The position numbers and the translations under genes are program-made. A DNA stretch of 64,000 bases from Pseudomonas sp. (GTDB lineage Bacteria; Pseudomonadota; Gammaproteobacteria; Pseudomonadales; Pseudomonadaceae): contig NZ_JAUYGD010000036.1 of NCBI RefSeq assembly GCF_030690725.1, positions 44,247 through 108,246 of the forward strand. Direction: 5' to 3'. The first letter of the stretch is position 1. Every line of letters starts with the position of its first letter. The notes beneath the pieces were generated by a model. That model did not search any database. It saw only the letters and a program-made list of their open reading frames with translations, and was not told the DNA's origin. Shown here piece after piece: positions 1 to 10,921 of the stretch.

Positions 1-1086
1 GGCATGTCCGGCGGCGTCGACTCCTCCGTTTCCGCTCTGCTGCTGCTTGAACAGGGCTATCAGGTCGAAGGCCTGTTTATGAAGAACTGGGACGAGGACG
101 ACGGCACCGAATACTGCACCGCCATGGATGACCTGGCCGATGCCCAGGCCGTGTGCGACAAGCTCGGCATCACACTGCACACCGCCAATTTCGCCGCGGA
201 GTATTGGGACAACGTGTTCGAGCATTTCCTCGCCGAATACAAGGCCGGGCGCACGCCCAACCCGGACATCCTGTGCAACCGCGAAATCAAGTTCAAGGCC
301 TTCCTCGACTACGCCCTGGCGCTCGGCGCCGACCTGATCGCCACCGGCCACTATGTGCGCCGGCGCGATCGCGACGGCCGCACCGAACTGCTCAAAGGCC
401 TGGATCCGAACAAGGATCAAAGCTACTTCCTGCATGCCGTGGGTGGCGAGCAGATCGCCAAGACCCTGTTTCCGGTGGGCGAACTGGAAAAGCCGGCGGT
501 GCGCGCCATCGCCGAAAAACATGAGCTGGCCACGGCGAAGAAGAAAGACTCGACCGGCATCTGCTTTATCGGCGAGCGGCGCTTCAGCGACTTTCTCAAG
601 CAGTATCTGCCGGCCCAACCCGGCGATATCGAAACCACTGAAGGCGAGGTCATCGGTCGCCACCATGGCTTGATGTACCACACCATCGGCCAGCGCCAGG
701 GCCTGGGCATCGGCGGCTTGAAAGACGCCAGCGAGGAGCCCTGGTACGTGCTGCAGAAAGACCTGCAACGCAATGTGCTGGTGGTCGGTCAGGGCAACGA
801 TCACCCCTGGCTGTTTGCCAGCGCCCTGCTCGCCTCGGAGATCTATTGGGTCAACCCGATCGAGCTAAACCAGCCGCGCCAGCTGACGGCCAAGGTGCGC
901 TATCGCCAAGGCGATCAAGCCTGCACCCTGGAAAAAACCGCCAGCGGTTATCGCGCCAGTTTTGCCATGCCGCAACGCGCGGTCACCCCCGGCCAGTCAG
1001 TGGTGTTCTATGACGGCGAAGTCTGCCTCGGCGGCGGCGTGATCGAAATAGCAGAACCCTGGAGCAGCAAGGATAAGCATCAATGA
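1..1086 (+). CDS. mnmA: tRNA-specific 2-thiouridylase MnmA (5'-truncated by window edge)
   Basis: MnmA activates U34 of tRNA-Lys, -Glu and -Gln with ATP and inserts sulfur delivered by the Tus relay, giving the s2U of mnm5s2U. The reading frame is open from base 1. The first codons give GMSGGVDSS, the PP-loop ATP-pyrophosphatase motif, which in this family follows about 15 N-terminal residues, so the real start lies upstream of the window. The catalytic-cysteine segments CNREIKF and [13 protein letters not shown] are both present, and the C-terminal beta-barrel is complete. The stop overlaps the hflD start by four bases, which indicates translational coupling. The mnmA-hflD pairing is conserved in gammaproteobacteria. 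Confidence 0.97.
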   Translation, partial: GMSGGVDSSVSALLLLEQGYQVEGLFMKNWDEDDGTEYCTAMDDLADAQAVCDKLGITLHTANFAAEYWDNVFEHFLAEYKAGRTPNPDILCNREIKFKAFLDYALALGADLIATGHYVRRRDRDGRTELLKGLDPNKDQSYFLHAVGGEQIAKTLFPVGELEKPAVRAIAEKHELATAKKKDSTGICFIGERRFSDFLKQYLPAQPGDIETTEGEVIGRHHGLMYHTIGQRQGLGIGGLKDASEEPWYVLQKDLQRNVLVVGQGNDHPWLFASALLASEIYWVNPIELNQPRQLTAKVRYRQGDQACTLEKTASGYRASFAMPQRAVTPGQSVVFYDGEVCLGGGVIEIAEPWSSKDKHQ

Positions 1087-1703
1087 GTCCAACGCAGGAA
1101 CAACTGGTTGCCCTGGGCGCGGTTTTCGAAGCAGCAGTGCTGGTCGATAAACTGGCCAAGACCGGACAGGTTGGCGAGCCAGGACTGGCCTGCATGCTCG
1201 GCAGCCTGCTGGAGCGCGATCCCAAGAGCACCCTGGACGTGTATGGCGGTGACGACCTCAACCTGCGCGAGGGCTATCGCGCCCTGATCAGTGCCCTGGA
1301 GCGCGACCCGGCCAGCCTGCAGCGCGAACCGCTGCGCTACGCCCTGGCCCTGCTCGGACTGGAAAGGCAACTGGCCAAGCGCGACGACATGCTGCAGGTC
1401 ATGGGCAGCCGCCTGGATCAGATCCAGAACCAGGTCGGTCATTTCGGCCTGGTGCATGACAACGTCATTGCCGCCTGCGGCAGTCTCTACGAGGACACCA
1501 TCAGCACCTTCCGTCAGCGTATCCAGGTGCAGGGCGACATGCGCCACCTGCAGCAACCGAGCAACGCTTCGAAGATTCGCGCCCTGTTGCTCGCCGGCAT
1601 CCGCTCGGCACGGCTGTGGCGTCAGCTCGGCGGCCACCGCTGGCAACTGGTGTTCAGCCGCAGCAAGCTGCTCAAGGAACTTTACCCGCTGTTGCGCGGT
1701 TAA
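1083..1703 (+). CDS. hflD: High frequency lysogenization protein HflD homologue
   Basis: The 206-residue helical protein matches the HflD (UPF0274) family in length and in its position directly after mnmA. In E. coli HflD is a peripheral membrane protein that binds phage lambda CII and lowers lysogenization. Its cellular role outside phage infection is not settled. The ATG overlaps the mnmA stop (ATGA). No membrane segment or catalytic motif is visible, and the family is recognised from sequences such as [19 protein letters not shown] and from gene order. The next gene starts two bases after the stop, so mnmA, hflD and the transporter gene probably share a transcript. Confidence 0.93.
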   Translation: MSPTQEQLVALGAVFEAAVLVDKLAKTGQVGEPGLACMLGSLLERDPKSTLDVYGGDDLNLREGYRALISALERDPASLQREPLRYALALLGLERQLAKRDDMLQVMGSRLDQIQNQVGHFGLVHDNVIAACGSLYEDTISTFRQRIQVQGDMRHLQQPSNASKIRALLLAGIRSARLWRQLGGHRWQLVFSRSKLLKELYPLLRG

Positions 1704-1705
1704 CC

Positions 1706-4022
<2,317 letters not shown>

Positions 4023-4040
4023 CCGCTCGAGTCCTTTGCA

Positions 4041-4070
4041 CGCCCGGCAGTGCCGGGCGTTTTTATTTTT
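4041..4070 (+). terminator. Rho-independent terminator of purB
   Basis: A 9-bp GC-rich stem (CGCCCGGCA / TGCCGGGCG, one-base loop as written) is followed directly by a T-rich run. It begins 18 bases after the purB stop and ends 29 bases before the next gene. Confidence 0.9.
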
Positions 4071-4099
4071 GGGCTTTTATTTATTTCAAGGGCTTAGCA

Positions 4100-5266
4100 A
4101 TGAATCCTGATACTCCGCTGCAGCTGTTGGGCGGCCTGACGGCCCGTGAGTTCCTGCGCGACTACTGGCAGAAGAAACCCCTGCTGGTGCGTCAGGCCAT
4201 GCCCGGCTTCGAGAGCTCGATCTCGCCGGACGAACTGGCCGGTCTGGCCCTGGAAGAGGAAATCGAGTCGCGCCTGGTCATCGAACACGGTGAGCGGCCC
4301 TGGGAGTTGCGCCGCGGCCCGTTCGCCGAAGACGCCTTCGCCCAACTGCCGGAACGCGACTGGACCCTGCTGGTGCAAGCCGTCGACCAGTTCGTCCCGG
4401 AAGTGGCCGAACTGCTCGAGGAGTTCAAGTTTTTGCCCAAGTGGCGCATCGACGACGTGATGATCAGCTTTGCCGCACCTGGCGGCGGCGTCGGCCCGCA
4501 CTTCGACAACTACGATGTGTTCCTGCTGCAGGGCTACGGCAAGCGCCGCTGGCAGGTCGGCCAGATGTGCAACTCCGACAGCCCGCTGCTGCCACACGCG
4601 GATCTGAAGATCCTTGCCGAATTCGCTAAAACTGAAGAATGGGTACTGGAACCCGGCGACATGCTCTACCTGCCGCCGCTCCTGGCCCACTGTGGTACCG
4701 CTGAGGATGATTGTATGACCTATTCCGTAGGCTTCCGCGCGCCTAGCGCCGCCGAAGTACTGACCCATTTCACCGACTTTCTCGGCCAGTTCCTGCCGGA
4801 TGAAGACCGCTACGGCGACGCCGATGCGCAGCCGACCAGCGATCCGCACCAGATCCAGCGTGACGCCCTGGATCGCCTGAAAGCCCTGCTCAATGAACAC
4901 ATGAGCGATGAGCGCCTGCTGATGACCTGGTTCGGCCAGTTCATGACCGAACCGCGCTACCCCGAACTGATCGCCGGCATCGAGATCGACGAGCCGGCCT
5001 TCCTCGGCAGCCTGCAAGACGGTGCCGTGCTGATCCGCAACCCCAGCGCCCGCCTGGCCTGGTCCGAAGTGGGCGAAGACCTGGCGCTGTTCGCCAGTGG
5101 CCAGAGCCGCCTGTTGTCTGCCAGCCAGCGCGACCTGCTCAAGCTGATCTGCTCGGCCGACGCGCTGCATATCGACAACCTTGCACCATGGCTGGCCGAT
5201 GACGAGGGGCGTAATCTGCTTCTGGAGCTGACCAAACAGGGTAGCCTGGAGTTTGCCGATGAATAG
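4100..5266 (+). CDS. JmjC-type cupin, ribosomal protein hydroxylase (RoxA/YcfD-like)
   Basis: The 388-residue protein resembles E. coli YcfD/RoxA, a Fe(II)/2-oxoglutarate oxygenase that hydroxylates an arginine of ribosomal protein L16. Visible features are the JmjC iron-binding HxD in GVGPHFDNYDVF (near residue 134), the distal histidine in LPPLLAHCG (near 196), and a C-terminal winged-helix-like part rich in leucine (residues ~260-388), which is the usual family layout. The short gap after the purB terminator and the 8-bp overlap with the GNAT gene suggest a two-gene unit. Assignment to L16 is by family inference. Confidence 0.85.
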   Translation: MNPDTPLQLLGGLTAREFLRDYWQKKPLLVRQAMPGFESSISPDELAGLALEEEIESRLVIEHGERPWELRRGPFAEDAFAQLPERDWTLLVQAVDQFVPEVAELLEEFKFLPKWRIDDVMISFAAPGGGVGPHFDNYDVFLLQGYGKRRWQVGQMCNSDSPLLPHADLKILAEFAKTEEWVLEPGDMLYLPPLLAHCGTAEDDCMTYSVGFRAPSAAEVLTHFTDFLGQFLPDEDRYGDADAQPTSDPHQIQRDALDRLKALLNEHMSDERLLMTWFGQFMTEPRYPELIAGIEIDEPAFLGSLQDGAVLIRNPSARLAWSEVGEDLALFASGQSRLLSASQRDLLKLICSADALHIDNLAPWLADDEGRNLLLELTKQGSLEFADE

Positions 5267-5684
5267 CATTCACGTACGCCTGGCCGACTGGCAAAAGGAC
5301 AATGCCGAGCTGCGGCGCATTCGCGAAACGGTGTTCATTGCCGAGCAAGCGGTGCCGCCGGAACTGGAGTGGGATGCCGAGGATGCCGAGGCCCTGCACT
5401 TTCTCGCCTGCGAGGGCGATTACCCGATCGGTACCGCGCGCCTGCTGCCAGACGGGCATATCGGCCGGGTTTCGGTGCTCAAGGACTGGCGTGGCCTGAA
5501 CGTCGGCGATGCGTTGCTGCGCGCGGTGATCGCGGAAGCGGAAAAGCTTGGCCTGCAGCAACAAATGCTCAGCGCCCAGGTGCAGGCCACGCCTTTCTAT
5601 GAAAGGCTTGGCTTTGCCATCGTCAGCGGCGAATACCTCGACGCAGGTATTCCCCATGTGGATATGGTGCGCCACAGCCAATAA
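5259..5684 (+). CDS. GNAT-family N-acetyltransferase
   Basis: The 141-residue product has the GNAT fold signature: an N-terminal RIRETVFIAEQAVP segment typical of ElaA/YjcF-like members, then the acetyl-CoA loop region IGRVSVLKDWRGLNVGDALL (residues ~65-85). The acceptor is unknown. ATG 5259 is used rather than the TTG two codons upstream; it overlaps the cupin stop by eight bases, so translation is probably coupled. Neighbouring genes give no substrate hint beyond co-expression with the ribosomal oxygenase homologue. Confidence 0.85.
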   Translation: MNSIHVRLADWQKDNAELRRIRETVFIAEQAVPPELEWDAEDAEALHFLACEGDYPIGTARLLPDGHIGRVSVLKDWRGLNVGDALLRAVIAEAEKLGLQQQMLSAQVQATPFYERLGFAIVSGEYLDAGIPHVDMVRHSQ

Positions 5685-5710
5685 CCGCGAGCAATAGCCG
5701 CGAGGTCAGG

Positions 5711-6349
5711 ATGAACCAGAACGCCCCGTCAGACGCAACCGAGAGCCACGAGCCAGCAGAGCTTCCCGCCATCGAGTTTCAGTCGCCGGGGCGTTTTGCC
5801 GTGCGCAATCCAGAACCGATCCCGAGCGAAACCCCACAGGCAGAACCGGCGCCGTTCATCCTCGGCGAGCACCTGGTGCTGGAGCGCTTCGAGCAGCCGG
5901 AGCTGGCCCGTGCCCACGCACTGGCCATGCTCCAGCAAGCCCAGCGCAGCTTGTGCATCTATAGCGCCGACCTCGACCCCTGGCTGTATCACCACAGCAG
6001 CATCCAGCAGGCCTGCACCCGTTTCCTCCTGGCCAGCACGAACAACCGCCTGCGCATCCTGGTCAAAGACATCAGCCGCGCGGTTAAACAGGGCCACCGC
6101 TTGCTTGGCTTGTCGCGCCGACTCTCGAGCAACCTGCATATTCGCCAGCTGCACCCGGACTACCCCGGTGAGGAAGTGGCTTTTTTACTGGCCGATGACC
6201 GCGGCTTGCTGCTGCGCCCCGAACCCGAGCAATTCGCCGGTTATGCGCTGTACCAGGATCCCGCCCGGGTACGCTTGCGCCAGGCTCAATTCGATCAGGC
6301 CTGGCAGACCAGCATCACCTCCCCCGATCTAAGGAGTTTCCTGCTATGA
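5711..6349 (+). CDS. PLD-like / DUF7931-type protein of unknown function
   Basis: The protein has 212 residues. After a ~50-residue polar, proline-rich N-terminus comes a compact domain (residues ~55-205) with SLCIYSADLDPWLYHH and NNRLRILVKDISRAVKQGHRL. This recalls the half-domain fold of phospholipase-D-like proteins but lacks a clear HKD motif, so catalysis is doubtful. No signal peptide is present. A good ribosome binding site (GAGGTCAGG) precedes the ATG, and the stop overlaps the next start (ATGA), tying it to the periplasmic secretin-domain gene. The family name is from memory and tentative. Confidence 0.6.
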   Translation: MNQNAPSDATESHEPAELPAIEFQSPGRFAVRNPEPIPSETPQAEPAPFILGEHLVLERFEQPELARAHALAMLQQAQRSLCIYSADLDPWLYHHSSIQQACTRFLLASTNNRLRILVKDISRAVKQGHRLLGLSRRLSSNLHIRQLHPDYPGEEVAFLLADDRGLLLRPEPEQFAGYALYQDPARVRLRQAQFDQAWQTSITSPDLRSFLL

Positions 6350-7155
6350 GTGTGCGCACCCTGCTCGCGGCCCTGCTGCTTGGCATTGCCCTGCCCCTCA
6401 GTGCGGCCACCGAGGTCATCGCGCTGAATTACCGCAGCGCCGACGATGTGCTGCCGCTGGTGCAGTCGCTGCTGGGCAACGACGGCCGTGCCAACAGCTA
6501 CGGCAACCAGCTGATCGTCAACGCCGCGCCGGCCAAGATCGCGGAAATTCGCCAATTGCTCGAGCAACTGGACACCCGCCCACGGCGCTTGCTGATCAGC
6601 GTCGATAGTTCGGAATCCAGCTACCAGAGCGACCGCGGCTATCGCGCCGACGGCACTATAAGCGCCGGCGATGCCCAGGTGCAGATTGGTCGGGGCGAAA
6701 GCAACGGTCGCGATCAGGTACGCATCATCAGCCGCACTACCGATAGCCGTGGCGGCGGCACCCAACACGTGCAGGCCACCGAGGGCTACCCGGCGCTGAT
6801 CCAGGTCGGCCAGAGCGTGCCCCTGCGCTCGACCCAGCGCGACGCCTACGGCCAGGTGTACAACAGCAGCGAATACCGCGACGTCACCCGTGGTTTCTAC
6901 GTGACCGCCAGCCTCACGGGCGAAATCGTACATATCGATATCAGCAGCAATCGCGACCGCCTGAGCCCATCGCAGCCCGGGGTAATCGACATCCAGAGCA
7001 CTGATACCCGGGTCAGCGGCCGGCTTGGCGAATGGATCAGCATCGGCGGCGTCAACCAGCAGAGCCAGGCCGAGCAAGGCGACGTCCTGCGCCAGCGCTC
7101 GACCCAGGGACGTGAGGACATGAGCTTGCGGGTCAAGGTCGAGGTCGTCGAGTAA
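6346..7155 (+). CDS. Periplasmic protein with secretin N-domain
   Basis: The 269-residue product has a Sec signal peptide (MSVRTLLAALLLGIALPLSAA) followed by a domain of about 70 residues (EVIALNYRSADDVLPLVQ... to LEQLDTRPRRLLISV). This matches the N1/NolW-type subdomain of GspD/PilQ secretins. The beta-barrel secretin domain is absent, so it cannot form a pore. It may be a periplasmic accessory protein or a repurposed half-secretin. The rest is beta-rich with glycine- and serine-rich stretches. The gene is translationally coupled to the upstream PLD-like gene. Confidence 0.7.
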   Translation: MSVRTLLAALLLGIALPLSAATEVIALNYRSADDVLPLVQSLLGNDGRANSYGNQLIVNAAPAKIAEIRQLLEQLDTRPRRLLISVDSSESSYQSDRGYRADGTISAGDAQVQIGRGESNGRDQVRIISRTTDSRGGGTQHVQATEGYPALIQVGQSVPLRSTQRDAYGQVYNSSEYRDVTRGFYVTASLTGEIVHIDISSNRDRLSPSQPGVIDIQSTDTRVSGRLGEWISIGGVNQQSQAEQGDVLRQRSTQGREDMSLRVKVEVVE

Positions 7156-7828
7156 AGCCTGCGCAGCTGCGAAAAGCCGTAAAAATGCTCCCTGCATCGA
7201 CCTCACAGGGGTTGCGCCAGGCGAGACATGCGGCATGTTTAGCGCACCAAATGACCTGGTCTTTTTGCCTTGCGTGGCTGATCGCGAACCCACAGCGACA
7301 GCCTCGCAACGGAGGCTGAGACTTCCGCAATCACTGACCCGCCGGTCATCCTAATACTTATGTAGTAGTCATAAAAAAGCACTACAAAACGTTTGACGAA
7401 CACTATTAGCAGAGGCATCATGGCCTCGCTCCCGCTAATCAGGGGCCCTGGAAAGGGTCTCCGGGTCGTGTTCCAGCTTACCGCCAGAGCCGATTCGTGT
7501 TGTAAAGCCCACAAGGCAGTTCGACGAGATTGCGACTGGAACGAAGTTGTCCTGAGGGACGGGGAAGCGCTTCAACGTAGCAGCCAGCAGACAGTTACAG
7601 CCTACTGAGTCGTCCAACGGCATCTTTGATCCGGTAAACGCCAAATGACCCGATCATTTGCAGCAGCTGTAGCCAGCGCACTGTTCGTTTCGTCCCCCCT
7701 CCTCGCGGCTGCAACTGCGCCCTGGTCACTCTCTCTCGTACTGTTGTGAGCCCCCGCAACCATGACCCTCACAGGTTTTGAGTGGGAAAGTCGGTGCTCA
7801 ACCAAACACATACATTGAAGGATTGACC
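7156..7828 (+). promoter_or_regulatory. Long intergenic/leader region upstream of aceA
   Basis: This 673-bp stretch holds no ORF with family features. It contains the RccR-like operator at 7361-7386 and a possible sigma-70 promoter, TTGACG at 7393 with a weak CATCAT 17 bases later. If that promoter is used, the aceA 5' leader would be about 400 nt. The leader has several short GC-rich repeats but no hairpin with a T-tract was seen. The aceA ribosome binding site (GAAGGA) lies just before the start. Confidence 0.5.
7361..7386 (+). promoter_or_regulatory. RccR-like operator upstream of aceA
   Basis: A hyphenated inverted repeat, TGTAGT-N14-ACTACA, is flanked by further symmetric bases (TTA / AAA). 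RccR, a KDPG-responsive RpiR-family regulator of pseudomonads, controls aceA and related genes through TGTAGT/ACTACA half-sites. The spacing used here was counted directly. The assignment of the regulator rests on recall of that consensus. The site abuts the candidate -35 box at 7393. Confidence 0.55.
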
Positions 7829-9424
7829 ATGTCCGCTTATCAAAACGATATCAAGGCAGTAGCCGCTCTCAAAGAGACCAACGGCAACAGCTGGAGCGCT
7901 ATCAACCCGGAGTCCGTGGCCCGCATGCGCACCCAGAACCGCTTCAAGACCGGTCTGGAAATCGCCCAATACACCGCCGACATCATGCGCAAGGACATGG
8001 CCGAGTACGACGCCGACTCTTCCGTCTACACCCAGTCCCTGGGCTGCTGGCATGGGTTCATCGGTCAGCAGAAGATGATCTCCATCAAGAAGCACCTGAA
8101 GACCACCGACAAGCGCTACCTCTACCTGTCCGGCTGGATGGTCGCGGCCCTGCGTTCCGAGTTCGGCCCGCTGCCGGACCAGTCGATGCACGAGAAGACC
8201 GCAGTCTCCGACCTGATCGAAGAGCTGTACACCTTCCTGCGCCAGGCCGACTCGCGCGAACTGGACCTGCTGTTCACCGCCCTGGACGCTGCCCGCGCCG
8301 CCGGCGACAGCGCCAAGGCTGCTGACATCCAGAACCAGATCGACACCTACGAAACCCACATCGTACCGATCATCGCCGACATCGACGCCGGCTTCGGTAA
8401 CCCGGAAGCCACCTACCTGCTGGCCAAGCGCATGATCGAAGCGGGCGCCTGCTGCATCCAGATCGAGAACCAGGTTTCCGACGAGAAGCAGTGCGGCCAC
8501 CAGGACGGTAAGGTTACCGTTCCGCACGCCGATTTTCTCGCCAAGATCGCTGCCGTTCGTTACGCCTTCCTCGAGCTGGGAATCGACAACGGCGTGATCG
8601 TTGCCCGTACCGACTCCCTGGGTGCCGGCCTGACCAAGCAGATCGCCGTGACCAACGAGCCAGGCGACCTGGGCGACCAGTACAACGCCTTCCTCGACTG
8701 CGACGAAGTCTCCACTGCCGACCTGAAGAACGGCGACGTGGTACTCAACCGCGAAGGCAAGCTGCTGCGTCCCAAGCGCCTGCCAAGCAACCTGTTCCAG
8801 TTCCGCAAGGGCACCGGCGAAGCGCGCTGCGTACTGGACAGCATCACCTCGCTGCAGAACGGTGCCGACCTGTTGTGGATCGAAACCGAGAAGCCGCACG
8901 TCGGTCAGATCGCCGAAATGGTTAACGAGATCCGCAAAGTGATCCCGAACGCCAAGCTGGTTTACAACAACAGCCCGTCCTTCAACTGGACCCTGAACTT
9001 CCGCCAGCAGATGTTCGACATCATGGCCGGCGAAGGCAAAGACGTTTCCGCCTACGACCGCGCCAAGCTGATGAGCGTCGACTACGACGAAACCGAGCTG
9101 GCTCTGCGTGCCGACGAAATGATCCGCACCTTCCAGCGTGACGGTTCGGCTCAAGCCGGTATCTTCCATCACCTGATCACCCTGCCGACCTACCACACCG
9201 CCGCGCTGTCCACCGACAACCTGGCCAAGGGTTACTTTGCAGAAGAAGGCATGCTGGCCTACGTCAAAGGTGTTCAGCGTCAGGAACTGCGTCAGGGCAT
9301 CGCCTGCGTCAAGCACCAGAACATGGCTGGCTCCGACATCGGCGACAACCATAAAGAGTACTTCGCTGGCGAAGCGGCTCTGAAAGCAAGCGGCAAAGAC
9401 AACACCATGAACCAGTTCGGCTAA
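7829..9424 (+). CDS. aceA: Isocitrate lyase AceA
   Basis: AceA cleaves isocitrate to glyoxylate and succinate, opening the glyoxylate shunt for growth on acetate and fatty acids. The 531-residue size is that of the long Pseudomonas isocitrate lyase rather than the ~434-residue E. coli form. The active-site hexapeptide appears as KQCGHQ, with the catalytic cysteine, near residue 223, and the metal/substrate segment IIADIDAGFGNPEATY is present. ATG 7829 follows a GAAGGA ribosome binding site. The in-frame codons upstream lack one. The gene is monocistronic, ending in a strong terminator. Confidence 0.98.
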   Translation: MSAYQNDIKAVAALKETNGNSWSAINPESVARMRTQNRFKTGLEIAQYTADIMRKDMAEYDADSSVYTQSLGCWHGFIGQQKMISIKKHLKTTDKRYLYLSGWMVAALRSEFGPLPDQSMHEKTAVSDLIEELYTFLRQADSRELDLLFTALDAARAAGDSAKAADIQNQIDTYETHIVPIIADIDAGFGNPEATYLLAKRMIEAGACCIQIENQVSDEKQCGHQDGKVTVPHADFLAKIAAVRYAFLELGIDNGVIVARTDSLGAGLTKQIAVTNEPGDLGDQYNAFLDCDEVSTADLKNGDVVLNREGKLLRPKRLPSNLFQFRKGTGEARCVLDSITSLQNGADLLWIETEKPHVGQIAEMVNEIRKVIPNAKLVYNNSPSFNWTLNFRQQMFDIMAGEGKDVSAYDRAKLMSVDYDETELALRADEMIRTFQRDGSAQAGIFHHLITLPTYHTAALSTDNLAKGYFAEEGMLAYVKGVQRQELRQGIACVKHQNMAGSDIGDNHKEYFAGEAALKASGKDNTMNQFG

Positions 9425-9480
9425 GCGCCACTGCTTCACCCGGTCAGGACCTCGCGTCCCGACCGAACCCGCGACAAGAA

Positions 9481-9510
9481 AGCCCCGGCCTTAACAAGCC
9501 GGGGCTTTTT
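9481..9510 (+). terminator. Rho-independent terminator of aceA
   Basis: A 9-bp stem (AGCCCCGGC / GCCGGGGCT) with an eight-base loop is followed by a T run. It lies 57 bases after the aceA stop. Confidence 0.92.
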
Positions 9511-9551
9511 CATTGGTGCCGATTCAGCTATTACCTGGCCGCTGTGCTCTC

Positions 9552-9626
9552 GTAGCCCGAATAAGCGCCAGCGCAATCCGGGAGCGCCCCCGGATTGCAC
9601 CGCGTCCCGCGGCTTATCCGGGCTAC
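9552..9626. repeat. REP-like palindromic element
   Basis: The outer arms GTAGCCCG...CGGGCTAC and inner arms AATAAGC/GCTTAT and GCAATCCGGG/CCCGGATTGC form an imperfect fold-back of about 75 bp. This is typical of intergenic REP/BIME DNA in pseudomonads. Confidence 0.75.
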
Positions 9627-9705
9627 CCAATAGCGGATCGCCAGCAAGTGGCCCAACTTATCAAACAACCCGCTTCTCATTGATTTTATGGATTATCACG
9701 CGTCA

Positions 9706-9774
9706 TGTAGGAGCGAATTTATTCGCGAAGCTTTTGTTCATTCGAGAGTTTTCGCGGATAAATCCGCTCCTACA
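9706..9774. repeat. REP-like element (TGTAGGAGCG type)
   Basis: It starts TGTAGGAGCGAATTTATTCG and ends in the complementary CGGATAAATCCGCTCCTACA, forming an extended hairpin. The same TGTAGGAGCG end recurs at 63631. The rest of the aceA-DUF190 gap (9775-9965) contains a second repeated stretch (9810-9859) and no gene. Confidence 0.8.
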
Positions 9775-9809
9775 GGGGTCCCTACAAGCCGATAGGCGCA
9801 ATTGCCTTC

Positions 9810-9859
9810 AGCTTGCTGTGCGACAGCGCTCTGTCGAAGACGGCGAGAGAACTCCTACG
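9810..9859. repeat. Dispersed ~50-bp repeat, copy 1
   Basis: This stretch is closely matched, in reverse complement, by 58744-58796. Both contain the core TCGAAGACGGCGAG and end in AACTCCTACGA. The function is unknown. Confidence 0.6.
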
Positions 9860-9965
9860 AAAATTCGTGCACAGGGCCGCTCCCGAACGGCATTGCCCGC
9901 CATGCGCTATGCCGGCCGGCTGGCGCTATGCTGAAAGTGTCATCGCACGCTGCGGGAGAGCCATC

Positions 9966-10304
9966 ATGCACGGTTATCAGGTGACCTTCTTTACCCAACA
10001 GAATCGCCGCCATAAGGGCAAGATGCTCGCGGACTGGCTGGTCGCCCTGGCCAAGGAGATGCATCTGCGCGGCGCCACCCTGGTGTCCGGGATCGAGGGC
10101 TTCGGCCATACGGGCAAGCTTCATTCCTACCATTTCTTCGAACTTGCCGATCAGCCGATGGAAGTCTCCCTGGTGCTCAGTGAAGAGGAATGCAGCCAGC
10201 TATTCGAGCGCGTGCAGCAGGAAGATCTCGCCCTGTTCTACGTGAAGACAGCTGTCGAATTCGGCACCCTCGGCAAGCAGGCCGGGGCCGATACAGCCCG
10301 CTGA
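9966..10304 (+). CDS. DUF190 family protein (PII-like fold)
   Basis: The 112-residue product (MHGYQVTFFTQQNRRHKGKM...) matches the DUF190 family, small proteins with a ferredoxin-like, PII-related fold and no firmly known role. Conserved features seen are GATLVSGIEGFGHTGKLHS and the LPMEVSLVLSEEE-like strand (here QPMEVSLVLSEEEC). ATG 9966 is chosen because family members begin within a few residues of the YxVTFF strand; the longer open frame upstream runs into repeat DNA. It is adjacent to but apparently separate from the nuo operon. A similar gene occupies this position in P. aeruginosa. Confidence 0.8.
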   Translation: MHGYQVTFFTQQNRRHKGKMLADWLVALAKEMHLRGATLVSGIEGFGHTGKLHSYHFFELADQPMEVSLVLSEEECSQLFERVQQEDLALFYVKTAVEFGTLGKQAGADTAR

Positions 10305-10434
10305 AACCGCCAATCGGGCAAAGCCGGCGCGCGGCCCCGGGCACCAGCTTGGAAACCGACCAAGGTCATGGATCGAGTTTTTTTCAGCAAAAAGCCACTG
10401 ACTCGCCAAACCCCGCCTAGTATTGAGTAAACCG

Positions 10435-10451
10435 CTGTGACTGAGTCACAG
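10435..10451. promoter_or_regulatory. Perfect 17-bp palindrome in the nuo promoter region
   Basis: CTGTGACTGAGTCACAG is an exact inverted repeat with a one-base centre, 44 bp upstream of nuoA. Without a T-tract it is more like an operator than a terminator. The cognate regulator is unknown. Confidence 0.45.
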
Positions 10452-10495
10452 GGAGTGATGCGTCAGCAACACCCATCCTTGTCGAGGAGTACGGC

Positions 10496-10912
10496 ATGTC
10501 TGATGTGGTAGCGAGCCTGGCCCATAACTGGGGGTTTGCGGTTTTTCTATTGGGCGTAGCCGGGTTGTGCGCCTTCATGCTTGGGGTTTCCAGTCTGCTC
10601 GGCAGCAAGGCCTGGGGGCATAGCAAGAACCAGCCATTCGAGTCCGGCATCGTTTCTACCGGCGGCGCGCGCCTGCGCTTTTCCGCCAAGTTCTATCTGG
10701 TTGCGATGCTGTTCGTGATCTTCGATGTAGAAGCCCTGTTTCTCTTTGCCTGGGCCATTTCGCTGCGCGAAAGCGGCTGGCCCGGATTTATCGAGGCCTT
10801 GGTGTTCATCGTGATCCTGCTGATCGGGCTGTTTTACCTGGTGCGCATCGGTGCGCTCGACTGGGCTCCGCAAGCGCGGCGTAAACGCCTCGCCAACCAG
10901 CACAAACCTTGA
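10496..10912 (+). CDS. nuoA: NADH-quinone oxidoreductase subunit A
   Basis: NuoA is a small membrane-arm subunit of complex I near the quinone site. The 138-residue protein has three predicted transmembrane helices and the conserved loop segment [24 protein letters not shown] followed by [13 protein letters not shown], whose acidic pair lies at the membrane border. An AGGAG ribosome binding site precedes the ATG. It is the first gene of the thirteen-gene nuo operon, and nuoB follows after nine bases. Confidence 0.97.
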   Translation: MSDVVASLAHNWGFAVFLLGVAGLCAFMLGVSSLLGSKAWGHSKNQPFESGIVSTGGARLRFSAKFYLVAMLFVIFDVEALFLFAWAISLRESGWPGFIEALVFIVILLIGLFYLVRIGALDWAPQARRKRLANQHKP

Positions 10913-10921
10913 GGTACGGGG

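Noticed and set aside
5139..5681. Long minus-strand open frame opposite the cupin and GNAT genes
   Set aside because: It lies wholly antisense to genes with clear family motifs and has no ribosome binding site. Such frames are expected in high-GC DNA.
7393..7608. 71-codon ORF in the aceA leader
   Set aside because: No ribosome binding site and no family features; it overlaps the likely promoter. Treated as leader DNA.
10398..10423. Sigma-70 promoter for nuo (CTGACT / TAGTAT)
   Set aside because: The spacer is only 14 bp, too short to support.
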